Assembly: GCA_027488815.1 (NCBI GenBank)
Contig: JAIYAX010000009.1
Location: 62,001 to 126,000, forward strand
DNA: 64,000 bases
Direction: 5' to 3'
Source of the DNA: Cytophagaceae bacterium
Lineage (GTDB): Bacteria; Bacteroidota; Bacteroidia; Cytophagales; JAIYAX01
Both the position numbers and the translations under genes were made by a program. Shown in pieces: positions 1 to 8,722 of this stretch. Below the pieces are notes generated by a model that ran no database searches, was not told the DNA's origin, and was given only the letters and a program-made list of their open reading frames with translations. Numbering within the stretch: the first letter of the stretch is position 1; every line of letters starts with the position of its first letter.

Positions 1-519
1 CAGCTGGAGCTATATGAATGCCACATGCGCAATGCCAAGTTGGAGTACATCAACCTTGCCGGTTCCAACCTGAACTTTACTGATCTGAGCCTGGCCAACC
101 TGATGGGAGCAGACATGAGCGGCATACGGGCCAATCAGGTGGATTTTGATACGGCCAAACTCAATGAAGCCATTTTTCGGAAGGCTATGCTGGCAGGGGC
201 TAATTTTAATCTGGCAGTAGCTATCCGGGCTGATTTTTCAGAGGCGATGTTGATCAAAACCAATTTTTCAGGAGCCATGTTGATGGAGGCCTGCTTTCAT
301 AAAGCCCAGTTGATCGAGGCCGATTTTAGCGACGCCAACTTGTACAAGGCCGACCTCAGGGGTGTGCTGGGACTTACGGTAGAGCAACTTTCAAAGGCCA
401 AAACCTTGCAAAAGGCTCAAATGGATGAACTTCTGGAGGCAGAGCTTGAAGTTCGTTTTCCCTGGCTGTTCAGAGAGGAAGGTGCTGTTCAGCAAAAAAT
501 CAGTTTGAATCCTGATTGA
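1..519 (+). CDS. Pentapeptide-repeat protein (5' end outside window)
   Basis: The frame is open to the left edge and the repeat pattern already runs through the first codons, so the gene starts outside the window. The visible part, about 172 residues, is a series of pentapeptide repeats of the A(D/N)Lxx type, such as ANLMG, ADMSG, ADFSE, ADFSD and ADLRG. Such repeats fold into a right-handed quadrilateral beta-helix. The C-terminus, LTVEQLSKAKTLQKAQ and then a Phe-Pro-Trp-Leu-Phe ending, resembles the tail seen in many pentapeptide proteins. No enzymatic domain is visible and the function is unknown. Its last 31 bases overlap the 3' end of the convergent aroA gene. Confidence 0.85.
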   Translation, partial: QLELYECHMRNAKLEYINLAGSNLNFTDLSLANLMGADMSGIRANQVDFDTAKLNEAIFRKAMLAGANFNLAVAIRADFSEAMLIKTNFSGAMLMEACFHKAQLIEADFSDANLYKADLRGVLGLTVEQLSKAKTLQKAQMDELLEAELEVRFPWLFREEGAVQQKISLNPD

Positions 520-1736
520 GCAAAAGCTTTCCAGAACTCGGGAAATGACTTTTTAACTACCATAGGATCAGCGATCCTTATCTCCTGTGTTCTCCCTAAT
601 ATTGCCAAAGACATGGCCATTCGGTGATCCTTAAACACCGGGAAAGGCTTCTCTGCTTCCCAGACTGCTTTTCCTTGGATTCTCAAATAACTTGTTTCAT
701 CGGTTTCAACTGTCACGTTCATAGACTTTAAAAGATTACCCAAGGCCAAAATCCGGTGACTTTCTTTGAGCGGCAACGTTTGCAAGCCTTCCGCAAGCAG
801 CGTTTGCCCTAAAGCGGCACACGTCAATACTATTGCCGGGCATAAATCGGGACATTGCCTGAAATTGAATTGCAGAAGGGGTAACAAGGGAGCTTCAACC
901 TTGGCGATACTAATCCCTTCAGGTCTTTCTGATGTATTTACCCCCAAATATTCAAAATACTGAGCAGCAATACGGTCTCCCTGAGCACTATCAAGACGCA
1001 AGCCAGGAAGCAATAGGCTTTCTCCGATGGCAGAAAGTGCAATCATGCCATACCAGTAAGAGGCTGAAGACCAATCGCTCTCTGCATTTGCCTGATGTAG
1101 CGGAGGTCCATTCCAAGGCGAAACCAAAATTCTCTGTCCTTCTTTTCGGTAGGATTGCCCCGCCCTTGACAGGCTTGACAAAGTTAAATCGATATAGGAA
1201 GAAGAGCTTTGCTCCCCTACCAGCTCCAGTTCCATTCCCTGAGGGAAAAAGGGAGCAATCAGCAAGAGTGCTGAGCTGAACTGAGAGCTAAGACTTCCAT
1301 CTATGCTCAGAATTGCTTTTTCAGGCAGAGCAGTTCGGCCTTTGATTTCCAAAGGGGGATATCCCTCTTTTTCCAGATATTCGATTTGAGCACCTAAAAT
1401 CCGCAGAGCTTCCACCAATGGCCCGATCGGACGGCGTTTCATACCTTCACTGCATGTGAGTATTGCCGGGCGGTTTTTTAAATAAAAGTAAGCACAAAGG
1501 AAACGTATGGTCGTACCAGCATCAGCGCAATCGACTGTATGAGATGTAGAGGTTAAACCTTTAAGGAGCAATTGGGTGTCAGCGGCAGTGCTAAGAGGTA
1601 TCTCTGACAGGTCTGCACCACTCAAAGCAGCCAGGATGGCCAAACGGTTGCTGTCGCTTTTGGAAATCGGCAGGGTGGCTTCTGCGCTCAGAGCCAGAGG
1701 AGGAAAGATGTGAACGGAAGAATACACTTTCCGCAA
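489..1736 (-). CDS. aroA: 3-phosphoshikimate 1-carboxyvinyltransferase (EPSP synthase)
   Basis: This cytoplasmic enzyme joins shikimate 3-phosphate and phosphoenolpyruvate to form EPSP, the sixth step of the shikimate pathway to chorismate and aromatic amino acids. The 415 residues fit the family. Visible motifs are LPISKSDSNR near residue 22 (phosphate and PEP binding), DAGTTIRFL, the central SSQFSSALL, the region PDLCPAIVLTCAALG, KESHR, and the C-terminal DHRMAMSLAI. The gene stands alone on the minus strand. Its 3' end overlaps the neighbouring pentapeptide gene by 31 bases, and the sigma factor gene diverges from it about 107 bases upstream. No frameshift or missing key motif was seen. 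The start is the first Met before the conserved N-terminus. Confidence 0.95.
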   Translation of the reverse strand: MRKVYSSVHIFPPLALSAEATLPISKSDSNRLAILAALSGADLSEIPLSTAADTQLLLKGLTSTSHTVDCADAGTTIRFLCAYFYLKNRPAILTCSEGMKRRPIGPLVEALRILGAQIEYLEKEGYPPLEIKGRTALPEKAILSIDGSLSSQFSSALLLIAPFFPQGMELELVGEQSSSSYIDLTLSSLSRAGQSYRKEGQRILVSPWNGPPLHQANAESDWSSASYWYGMIALSAIGESLLLPGLRLDSAQGDRIAAQYFEYLGVNTSERPEGISIAKVEAPLLPLLQFNFRQCPDLCPAIVLTCAALGQTLLAEGLQTLPLKESHRILALGNLLKSMNVTVETDETSYLRIQGKAVWEAEKPFPVFKDHRMAMSLAILGRTQEIRIADPMVVKKSFPEFWKAFAQSGFKLIFC

Positions 1737-1843
1737 AGATGGGCATAGGGCTGTGATCCCTGTTCATTAGAGTCACTAAAAAAAATTGAGCTTCAGATGC
1801 AACTCTTTAAGTTCGTCGTAGTCTTTGGACTGAAAATTATATT

Positions 1844-2410
1844 GTGCAAACTCAAAATTACCATAACCTGCACCAGGCAGTAATTGATCGCTGTAAATCC
1901 GGCGAGAGAAGCGCACAGTATGAATTGTATAAACTCTATTCCAAAGCAATGCTCAACACCGCTTACAGGATTGTTCAAAATACCGCCGAGGCCGAAGACA
2001 TACTTCAGGAATCCTTTATCAGCGTATTTCGCAATCTGGATCATTACAAAGGCGAAAGCAGCTTTGGCAGTTGGATGAAAAAAATCGTCGTGAATCAGGC
2101 CTTGAGCCAGGTCAGGAAACGAAAAGCTTCCTGGGAAGAAATAGACGATGAACAACAGGGTTTGGCAACAGAACCTGCTGAAGAACAAGATTGGATGGAA
2201 CAAGTCACCGAGGTAAAAGAGGCAATCAACCGGTTGCCTGAAGGATACAGGGTCATTTTAAGCTTGTATTTGCTCGAGGGTTACGACCATACAGAAATCG
2301 CAGGATACCTGAACATCACCGAGTCAACATCAAAATCACAATACTTGAGAGCGAAGCAGAAACTAAGGAATATGCTCAACTCAACCGGACTTAGAACTTA
2401 TGGAAGATAA
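1844..2410 (+). CDS. ECF-type RNA polymerase sigma factor
   Basis: A 188-residue sigma-70 family protein made of region 2 and region 4 only, the architecture of extracytoplasmic-function sigma factors. Region 2 spans about residues 20-90 (NTAEAEDILQESFISVFRNL and GSWMKKIVVNQAL). Region 4 spans about residues 125-180 (INRLPEGYRVILSLYLLEGY, then a helix-turn-helix with HTEIAGYLNI). The start codon is GTG; upstream in this frame a stop at 1808-1810 is reached without any ATG. The next gene overlaps by 11 bases and encodes a single-span membrane protein, which suggests a sigma/anti-sigma pair. The signal it answers cannot be read from sequence. Confidence 0.9.
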   Translation: MQTQNYHNLHQAVIDRCKSGERSAQYELYKLYSKAMLNTAYRIVQNTAEAEDILQESFISVFRNLDHYKGESSFGSWMKKIVVNQALSQVRKRKASWEEIDDEQQGLATEPAEEQDWMEQVTEVKEAINRLPEGYRVILSLYLLEGYDHTEIAGYLNITESTSKSQYLRAKQKLRNMLNSTGLRTYGR

Positions 2411-2978
2411 ATTGAAAAAATGGGCGGATGAAAACCGTGAGGCTTTTGATGACCTTGAGCCCTCAGATGCCGTCTGGAGCCAAATCGAGCAAAAACTCGA
2501 TGCGGAGAAAAGCAAACAAGAGCGAAGTCGCCCTGTACTTTGGGTATGGAAAGTCGCTGCTGTGCTTTTCCTTGGGCTTTCGCTTACCCTCCTGATCGAT
2601 AAATTCAGACCCAATGAAGTTAACCTGGCAAGCAGTGAAAGCCTGCCGGTCGACTTGCCTCCTGAGTTCAAACAGGTCGAGCAATTCTACAATACGAGAT
2701 TGGAGGAAGGTAAGAAAGAACTCGCCGATCTGAGTAAAGGTGATCCACAGTTGTTTGTGGAGATGACCTCCGAACTACTTAGAATGGATAGCCTTTACCT
2801 GCAACTGAGGACCAAACTACCTCATGCCTCAAATCCTGAAGCAGTCATGGATGCCATGACAACAAACCTGAAGCTTAGAATGGAGCTTCTCCAGCGTCAG
2901 CTGCAACTTCTTGAACAATTTAAAGATCGCCGATCTGAAACCAAAAACGGCAGCAATGGAGAGAGTTCTCCGATATAG
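2400..2978 (+). CDS. Single-span membrane protein, probable anti-sigma partner
   Basis: A 192-residue protein with an acidic, Trp-containing N-terminal segment (residues 1-43), one hydrophobic segment at about 45-65 (VWKVAAVLFLGLSLTLLI), and a C-terminal part rich in Leu, Glu and Gln that is probably helical or coiled coil. I recognise no named domain. An ECF sigma gene overlaps upstream, the soluble N-terminus is short, and there is one membrane span; this is the usual layout of a membrane anti-sigma factor with a cytoplasmic N-terminus and periplasmic sensor. That role is inferred from context. A perfect DnaA box (TTATCCACA, 2982-2990) lies just after the stop. Confidence 0.7.
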   Translation: MEDKLKKWADENREAFDDLEPSDAVWSQIEQKLDAEKSKQERSRPVLWVWKVAAVLFLGLSLTLLIDKFRPNEVNLASSESLPVDLPPEFKQVEQFYNTRLEEGKKELADLSKGDPQLFVEMTSELLRMDSLYLQLRTKLPHASNPEAVMDAMTTNLKLRMELLQRQLQLLEQFKDRRSETKNGSNGESSPI

Positions 2979-3014
2979 TCTTTATCCACATAGTCAGAGT
3001 AAACATCACAAATC

Positions 3015-4079
3015 ATGAACAAATCCACACGCATCATCTTGGCTGTCGCAGCAATGCTGTACCTGCCATACGCTCAAACCAAAGCTTCTGATGTTCAGGT
3101 TTCTAAGAAAGTGAACAAAGAGTTTAAGATCACTCCAAACGGTACCGTCGACTTGAGTAATAAGTTTGGCAAAGTGCATATCAACACCAACCTGCCTGCC
3201 GGACAAGTGCAGGTAGCCATTGAAATCATTGTGATTCGCCAGAATGATAAAGATGCCGCCAAATTGCTCAGCGAAATTCAAATTGAGTTTTTAGAAGAAA
3301 ACGGTGGCCTCAAAGTCACCAGCATATTACCTGAAAAGATGAAAACCAATTCCAAAGAAAGGCTCGAGGTCAATATGACGATCAATATGTCCTCTCAAAA
3401 CCCCATCAAAGCAAAGCATTCTTTTGGTGATCTGTACCTTGGTAATCACATGACTTCTCAGGATCTAAAGGTTTCTTATGGTCACCTGAAAGCGGAGGAA
3501 CTCAAAGGCAAAACCGATATCAAAGTAGCTTTTGGAAACTTAAGTCTTAAGTCAGCAAACTCGGCGCAGATCAAAATAGAGTATTCCAATGCAAAAATTG
3601 AGCGTGTGACTGAGCTTCAACTTAAAGATGATTTCTCCACCTTAAACCTCGGAAAAGTAGGCAACCTTACACTGACCTCTAAGTATGGCAAAATTGAAAT
3701 TGGTGAGGCTTCACAGGTAAGCGGTTCAGCAAGTTTCACAAGTGACTTCAACATAGAGCAGCTTAGCAAATCCCTTGATGTGCAAATCAAATACGTGGGC
3801 GATCTGGATGTAAACCTCACTTCAGGTAGTCTGGATTTGGTTAAAGTAAATGCCTCCTTCTCTAATGTGGAGATCAGTTACCCTTCAGGGCTCAATTTTA
3901 TGCTAAAAGGCAACATGAGCTTTGGAAGTCTTGATTATCCGACAAGCCGAATTCAAAGTTCTAAAATTGAAAAGGGCATAAACAGTGAGCAGGTTCAGAT
4001 CAACTATGGCTCAGCTCAATCCTCCACTATATTCGACTTAAGTGGCTCCTATTCAGAGATTGAGCTAAGCCCTCGCTAG
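3015..4079 (+). CDS. Exported beta-rich protein of GIN/DUF4097 type
   Basis: A 354-residue protein with an N-terminal signal peptide (hydrophobic residues 6-20, likely cut near Ala24). The mature part has many short beta-strand-like repeats with alternating Ser, Gly, Asn and hydrophobic residues (for example YGHLKAEELKGKTDIKVAFG), as in the head-GIN/DUF4097 beta-solenoid families common in Bacteroidota. No catalytic motif is visible. It lies 36 bases after the probable anti-sigma gene on the same strand, so it probably belongs to that module as an envelope component or a target of the sigma factor. Its TAG stop shares the tetranucleotide CTAG with the stop of the convergent methyltransferase gene. 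Confidence 0.7.
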   Translation: MNKSTRIILAVAAMLYLPYAQTKASDVQVSKKVNKEFKITPNGTVDLSNKFGKVHINTNLPAGQVQVAIEIIVIRQNDKDAAKLLSEIQIEFLEENGGLKVTSILPEKMKTNSKERLEVNMTINMSSQNPIKAKHSFGDLYLGNHMTSQDLKVSYGHLKAEELKGKTDIKVAFGNLSLKSANSAQIKIEYSNAKIERVTELQLKDDFSTLNLGKVGNLTLTSKYGKIEIGEASQVSGSASFTSDFNIEQLSKSLDVQIKYVGDLDVNLTSGSLDLVKVNASFSNVEISYPSGLNFMLKGNMSFGSLDYPTSRIQSSKIEKGINSEQVQINYGSAQSSTIFDLSGSYSEIELSPR

Positions 4080-4693
4080 GCCGGCTTTCTCAGGATAAGA
4101 GTACTCATACTCCGTTGCCCATGAACACATACAGACTTCATGGGCTCGAGTAATTGCAAACGGTTTGCTTGTATTAATTCCTCAAGCTGCTTTTGATCAG
4201 GCAAGTACCAGATGTCGGAGGATTTCAATAAGAACCAGTCATTTTCAACAGGTTCAGGTATGTAATCCATTCCCATTAAGGTGCTTAACCTTAAGAACAG
4301 CAATCCGCCCGGCCGGCAAACACGAACGAGTTCATTCCACTGCTGGGTAAAATGCTCCCGGTTTTGCGCAAAGTGTAAGACTGCTATGGAAATGGCAGCA
4401 TCAAAAAAATCATTTGGGAATGGATTCTGAGCAAGGTCTGCCTTAAGAAAGTTTTCCTCTGCTACTTTCTTGTTCAGGCTGCGGCAGTAGATTTTGGCAT
4501 AAAGCAGGGCACTTTCGTTGAGGTCAATTCCATAAATAGCATCCATCTGTCCCAAAAACCAGGTTAAATTCCTTCCCTCACCACAGCCTGCATCCAGCAA
4601 TCTGCTACATGGGTCAAAATATCCTTTTAAAATGGCATCAATCAGGTAAATATCTGTATTGCCCAATGCAGATTTCAGTGCCTGCGAGTTCAT
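4076..4693 (-). CDS. Class I SAM-dependent methyltransferase
   Basis: A 205-residue Rossmann-fold methyltransferase. Motif I is LLDAGCGEGRNL at about residues 32-43; the acidic end of strand 2 is GIDLNESAL; motif IV lies in the FFDAAISIAVLHFA region, and RPGGLLFLRL follows. Substrate is unknown. The shape resembles small tellurite-resistance (TehB) or ubiquinone-type methyltransferases, but no specific signature supports either. Its ATG overlaps the trkH stop as TGATG, indicating translational coupling, so it is the last gene of the minus-strand chain that starts at pyrH. Confidence 0.85.
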   Translation of the reverse strand: MNSQALKSALGNTDIYLIDAILKGYFDPCSRLLDAGCGEGRNLTWFLGQMDAIYGIDLNESALLYAKIYCRSLNKKVAEENFLKADLAQNPFPNDFFDAAISIAVLHFAQNREHFTQQWNELVRVCRPGGLLFLRLSTLMGMDYIPEPVENDWFLLKSSDIWYLPDQKQLEELIQANRLQLLEPMKSVCVHGQRSMSTLILRKPA

Positions 4694-6531
4694 CAGGCAA
4701 CCATGATATGCTCTGAAGGGTATTTGTAAGAGGTAGAGATGACCTTATTACTGAGGGCGAGAGCCAGGGTAAGCAGACCCACACGACCCACAAACATCGA
4801 GCTCAAAACAATGATCTTTCCTGCAGCGCTTAATGAAGGAGTGAGCCCCATGCTCAAACCAACAGTACCAAATGCAGAGAACTGCTCAAACACCAATCGC
4901 TCAACAGCTACACCACTTTCGGTAATGCTTAACAGGAAGATGGCAATGATGTTAAACGAGACAGCAAAAGTAAACACCGCAAAAGCCTTAAATATCAATT
5001 CGTTAGAAATAGATCGCTTCTCAATGGAGATGCTTTTTTCTCCTTTGATGGTGGCTACTGCCGTCACGAGGATCAGGTAGAATGTGGTGGTTTTGATTCC
5101 TCCTCCTGTGGATCCTGGAGAGGCTCCTACAAACATCAGGAACACACATAGGATGACCGAAGGAGCACTGAGCAGGGATAAGTCGAAACTGTTAAATCCG
5201 GCAGTACGGGTGTTCACAATAAGAAAAAACGACATCAGGAGCCTTTCGCCGGTACGTTTCCCGGCCATCAGGGTGTGGTACTCCAATACATACATCCACA
5301 TCACCCCAAAGACAATCAGCAGAATAGAGGTGTAGATAGCAATTTTTGAGCCCAGCTTCCACTCTTTCCAGGGGTATTTCATTCGCTCACGCATTTTTTC
5401 AATAGAGAACACATCCTGAAGTACAGGTATTCCGATGCCTCCCAAAATGATCTGGGCGCAAATCAGAAGCTGAAAGATATACCCCTGCTGAACCATAGGA
5501 TTGACGATCCCGTTTTCAAAAGTGGAAAAGCCTGCGTTACAAAAAGCGGAAATCGAATGAAACAAAGAGAAAAACAATTTCTCAGCCCAATGCGAAAAGA
5601 CCACTTCAGGGCCCCATGAAATATACATGAGCAATGCCCCAGCTATTTCAAGGCCAAAAGTGATCCCTATGATCTGCCGAAGCAGACCCTTTGAGCCACC
5701 CAGTGTTTCGGCACTTAAAAAGTCCTGAATAATGGACTGATGTTTAAGGCCTACCCCTTTTCGGATGAAGGTGGCAAAAAAAGTGGCAAATGAAACGATC
5801 CCCAGACCTCCTAGCTGGATGAGGATGAGGATTACAATTTGACCTTTGAGTGAAAAAAAATGAGCAGTGTCAACCACCGTAAGTCCTGTCACGCAACTGG
5901 CGCTCACTGAGGTAAAAAGAGCATCAATAAATGAAAGTGAAGTGCCGATACGACTCATGGCAGGCATCATTAACAGCAATGCACCAATGAGGATAAGGAT
6001 AAGAAAGCTACCGATAAAGGTGGTAGCCGGCTTCAGCTTGAGATTGGAAAAACGGGTAGTGAGCTTAACACCTTCAACCAAGAGAAGGAGCAGCATAAAA
6101 AACATTAAGCCTATACGGTAAAACTCATATGGCTCGTTAATGCCCACACCGATGAGCATATTTTCGATGATCCTGATGTTGAAAATAAGATGAGAAAATC
6201 CGTTGATGGCAATGAGAAACATAAGCACCCCTTCAAACCAGGTCCGCAGCAAAAAGTCAGCCCTGCGAAAAGAGAAAAGGATTCGAAACAGATAGATCAG
6301 CAGAAATATGCCCAGACTAATATCTGTGGCCAGAAAGGCATCGGCAAGCTGCTCCTTGCTCAGGTTAAAACCATAGGCATAAACAACAAGTGCAATTCCA
6401 AAGAATATGTTGAGGTTTGAAATCCATTTCATCACCCCATAAGCCCTTTGCTTGGCGGGATAAAGAAACTTGTTCAGTTGCTCTACTCTGGGGTTGAAAC
6501 TATCCCAGTAGTCCGCTTTTTTCGGCTTCAT
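4693..6531 (-). CDS. trkH: TrkH/KtrB-family potassium uptake channel subunit
   Basis: An integral membrane K+ translocating subunit. The four selectivity-filter repeats are visible, each with its conserved Gly: VTGLTVVDT (about residue 215), CNAGFSTF (about 332), TRTAGFNSF (about 445) and GTVGLSMG (about 553). Between them lie the paired M1 and M2 helices of the TrkH fold. The protein is about 612 residues, longer than the common 450-490, because an N-terminal block of about four extra hydrophobic segments (residues 30-160) precedes the core. I chose the ATG at 6531 (MKPKKADYWD); an alternative start seven codons upstream is possible, and both overlap the end of the heptose kinase gene. The cytoplasmic nucleotide-binding partner (TrkA/KtrA) is not in this window. 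Confidence 0.92.
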   Translation of the reverse strand: MKPKKADYWDSFNPRVEQLNKFLYPAKQRAYGVMKWISNLNIFFGIALVVYAYGFNLSKEQLADAFLATDISLGIFLLIYLFRILFSFRRADFLLRTWFEGVLMFLIAINGFSHLIFNIRIIENMLIGVGINEPYEFYRIGLMFFMLLLLLVEGVKLTTRFSNLKLKPATTFIGSFLILILIGALLLMMPAMSRIGTSLSFIDALFTSVSASCVTGLTVVDTAHFFSLKGQIVILILIQLGGLGIVSFATFFATFIRKGVGLKHQSIIQDFLSAETLGGSKGLLRQIIGITFGLEIAGALLMYISWGPEVVFSHWAEKLFFSLFHSISAFCNAGFSTFENGIVNPMVQQGYIFQLLICAQIILGGIGIPVLQDVFSIEKMRERMKYPWKEWKLGSKIAIYTSILLIVFGVMWMYVLEYHTLMAGKRTGERLLMSFFLIVNTRTAGFNSFDLSLLSAPSVILCVFLMFVGASPGSTGGGIKTTTFYLILVTAVATIKGEKSISIEKRSISNELIFKAFAVFTFAVSFNIIAIFLLSITESGVAVERLVFEQFSAFGTVGLSMGLTPSLSAAGKIIVLSSMFVGRVGLLTLALALSNKVISTSYKYPSEHIMVA

Positions 6532-7498
6532 TGAGCAGCTTTTGTTTGTCAATGGGCACTACGCCTACCTGCTCGCATACAAGCCCGCCACCCAGATTAC
6601 TCAGGGCTGCCATAAATTCTGGAGAGGTTTGTAAGGCCATACAAGCAGCAGCGATGCTGATTACGGTATCACCGGCACCTGATACATCGGCAATTTCCCG
6701 TTTATGCGCAGGGATGATTTTTTGAGTTTTGCCATCATCAATGAACACACCCGCTTCGCTGAGGGTGATCAGTGCCTGAGAGATGTGCATTTTATCTCTG
6801 AGTCTCTGAGCGGCATCCCTAAGCTCTTCAAAGCTTTTGGGTGCATTTTCAAGCCCAAGACCTTCTTTGATTTCTTTCAGATTGGGTTTGAACAATGTCG
6901 CATGATGGTAATGCAAAAAGTTTCTTCGCTTTGGGTCCACTACAGTAGGTATTCCCAGCTTTTGTGCCTGATCGATAACCGACGAAATGAGCACCTTGTC
7001 GATCACTCCTTTGTCATAATCCTGAAAAAGGACCACGTCTGCCTGCGGCAGCACCTTTTCGATTTTTTGCAGTAAAGCCATTCGTTCAGCTTCATCTAGA
7101 GGGGCATCGGTCTCGGAGTCTACCCGGAGCAAATGTTGAGTACCACCAATCACCCGATGTTTTACAGTGGTGCTTCTTTTATCTGAAATTACGACCGAAT
7201 CGCTGCTGATCCCATGCTCAGCAAGTATTTCTAAAAAATTTTTCCCCTCTTCGTCCTGACCGATCACAGAGGCAATCAAGGGCGTGCAGCCCAGGGCTTT
7301 AACATTCATGATCACATTGCCTGCACCTCCCAGCCGTTTTTCACGCTTTTTCACGCTAAGCACCGGTACCGGAGCCTCGGGTGAAATACGCTCCACCGTA
7401 CCCCAGAGGTAAGAGTCAATCATGACATCTCCTATGATAAGAACATTAAGCCGGTCAAGCTCCTGATCAATTGCCTGTCTGGTATATCGTTTTGTCAT
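6500..7498 (-). CDS. rfaE1: D-glycero-beta-D-manno-heptose-7-phosphate kinase (PfkB family)
   Basis: This ribokinase-family enzyme phosphorylates heptose 7-phosphate at C1 on the way to ADP-heptose for lipopolysaccharide. The 332 residues cover only the kinase half of HldE: N-terminal DVMIDSYLWGTVERISPEAP, the GGAGNVIMNVKALG substrate motif, and the C-terminal DVSGAGDTVIS containing the catalytic GAGD. The nucleotidylyltransferase half (HldE C-terminal, RfaE2) is absent here, so it is probably encoded elsewhere. The start overlaps the aminotransferase stop as TAATG, and its 3' end overlaps trkH by 32 bases. The implied heptose-containing lipopolysaccharide is an inference from the family. Confidence 0.88.
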   Translation of the reverse strand: MTKRYTRQAIDQELDRLNVLIIGDVMIDSYLWGTVERISPEAPVPVLSVKKREKRLGGAGNVIMNVKALGCTPLIASVIGQDEEGKNFLEILAEHGISSDSVVISDKRSTTVKHRVIGGTQHLLRVDSETDAPLDEAERMALLQKIEKVLPQADVVLFQDYDKGVIDKVLISSVIDQAQKLGIPTVVDPKRRNFLHYHHATLFKPNLKEIKEGLGLENAPKSFEELRDAAQRLRDKMHISQALITLSEAGVFIDDGKTQKIIPAHKREIADVSGAGDTVISIAAACMALQTSPEFMAALSNLGGGLVCEQVGVVPIDKQKLLNEAEKSGLLG

Positions 7499-8697
7499 TA
7501 TTGGAACTCCGCCAAAAAGGCACCAAGCTTGGAGATGGCTTCACGAATTTGTTCATCAGAGGCTGCATAAGAAAGTCGGATACAGGTATCGCTCCCAAAT
7601 GCCTCACCTGTTACTGTTGACACATGATAATCTCTCAACAAATTAAGGCAAATCTCAGCTGGGCTTGTAATCTTTTGGCCTCTGTAGGTTTTGCCAAGGA
7701 ACTTTTCAACGGATGGAAAAAGGTAAAAGGCCCCGTCAGGCTTAGGGCAGTCGATACCTGGGATCTGCCTGATCAACTCCAGCATTAGATCTCTGCGCTG
7801 CATGAAGACCATAGCCATATCAAAAGTAGGCTGCAGGCTTTCTGTAATGGCCGAATAAGCAGCTCTTTGGGCTATTGAGCAGGTACCTGAAGTGATCTGA
7901 CCCTGCATCTTTTCGCAAGCTGCTGCAATTGGGGCTGCCGCTGCCATATAGCCTACCCTCCAGCCGGTCATGGCAAAGCCTTTTGAAAAACCATTGATGG
8001 TGATCACTCTGTCCGCAATATCCGCAACGCTGCCAATGCTGAAATGCTCTCCGGTAAAATTGATATACTCGTAAATTTCATCCGAAATAAGGTAAACCCC
8101 TGGATGTGCCCTGAGCACTTCCGCATAGGCCATCAACTCCTCTTTGGACCAAACAGCTCCTGTTGGATTGCAAGGGGAGGAGAAAATGATGGCTTTAGTT
8201 TTGGGCGTAATGGCAGCTGCCAATTGCTCAGGTTTAACTTTAAAGCCTTGGCTTAATGGTCCTTCAACAAGCACCGGAACTCCTTCGGCCAGTTTGATAA
8301 TTTCCAGGTACGATACCCAATAGGGGCAAAGCACGACCACTTCATCTCCCGGGTTGACCAGACACATCATCACATTAGCGATGGATTGTTTTGCACCTGC
8401 CGAGACCACAATGTTTTTGGGCTCGCAATAGAGGCCATTGTCCCGTCGTAGCTTTTCAGCTATCGCTTTTCGCAAATCAGCATAGCCTGCGACAGGAGGG
8501 TAATAGGTGTAGCCCCCTTCAATGGCTTTGGCTGCGGCCTTACGAATGTGAACCGGAGTAGAAAAATCCGGCTCACCCAGGCTCAGGTTGATGACTTTAA
8601 TTCCGCTTTCAGATAGCTCCCGGGCTTTTTTGGCCATTTCAAGCGTTTGTGACTCAGAAAGGCCCCTGATACGTTCTGATAGCATGGATGTCGTCAA
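7498..8697 (-). CDS. PLP-dependent aminotransferase, class I (aspartate aminotransferase-like)
   Basis: A 399-residue fold-type I aminotransferase, most like the Thermus-type Ib aspartate aminotransferases. Visible features are SLGEPDFSTP near residue 40, GAKQSI (cofactor phosphate contact) near 101, CNPTGAVWS near 176, SDEIYEYINF near 205, and the Schiff-base lysine Lys239 in GFSKGFAMTGWRVGY. It is likely to interconvert aspartate and oxaloacetate, possibly with broad amino-acid range; substrate cannot be fixed from sequence. A second Met at residue 5 (MLSERIRGL) is an equally plausible start. It lies 25 bases after the antiporter gene and couples by TAATG to the heptose kinase. Confidence 0.9.
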   Translation of the reverse strand: MTTSMLSERIRGLSESQTLEMAKKARELSESGIKVINLSLGEPDFSTPVHIRKAAAKAIEGGYTYYPPVAGYADLRKAIAEKLRRDNGLYCEPKNIVVSAGAKQSIANVMMCLVNPGDEVVVLCPYWVSYLEIIKLAEGVPVLVEGPLSQGFKVKPEQLAAAITPKTKAIIFSSPCNPTGAVWSKEELMAYAEVLRAHPGVYLISDEIYEYINFTGEHFSIGSVADIADRVITINGFSKGFAMTGWRVGYMAAAAPIAAACEKMQGQITSGTCSIAQRAAYSAITESLQPTFDMAMVFMQRRDLMLELIRQIPGIDCPKPDGAFYLFPSVEKFLGKTYRGQKITSPAEICLNLLRDYHVSTVTGEAFGSDTCIRLSYAASDEQIREAISKLGAFLAEFQ

Positions 8698-8722
8698 TAA
8701 TGTTGATAAAACAAAGAAAGGC

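Noticed and set aside
1815-1830. Promoter for the ECF sigma gene
   Set aside because: TAGTCTTTG near 1820 has one base too many between TA and TTTG, and no TTTG lies at the right distance.
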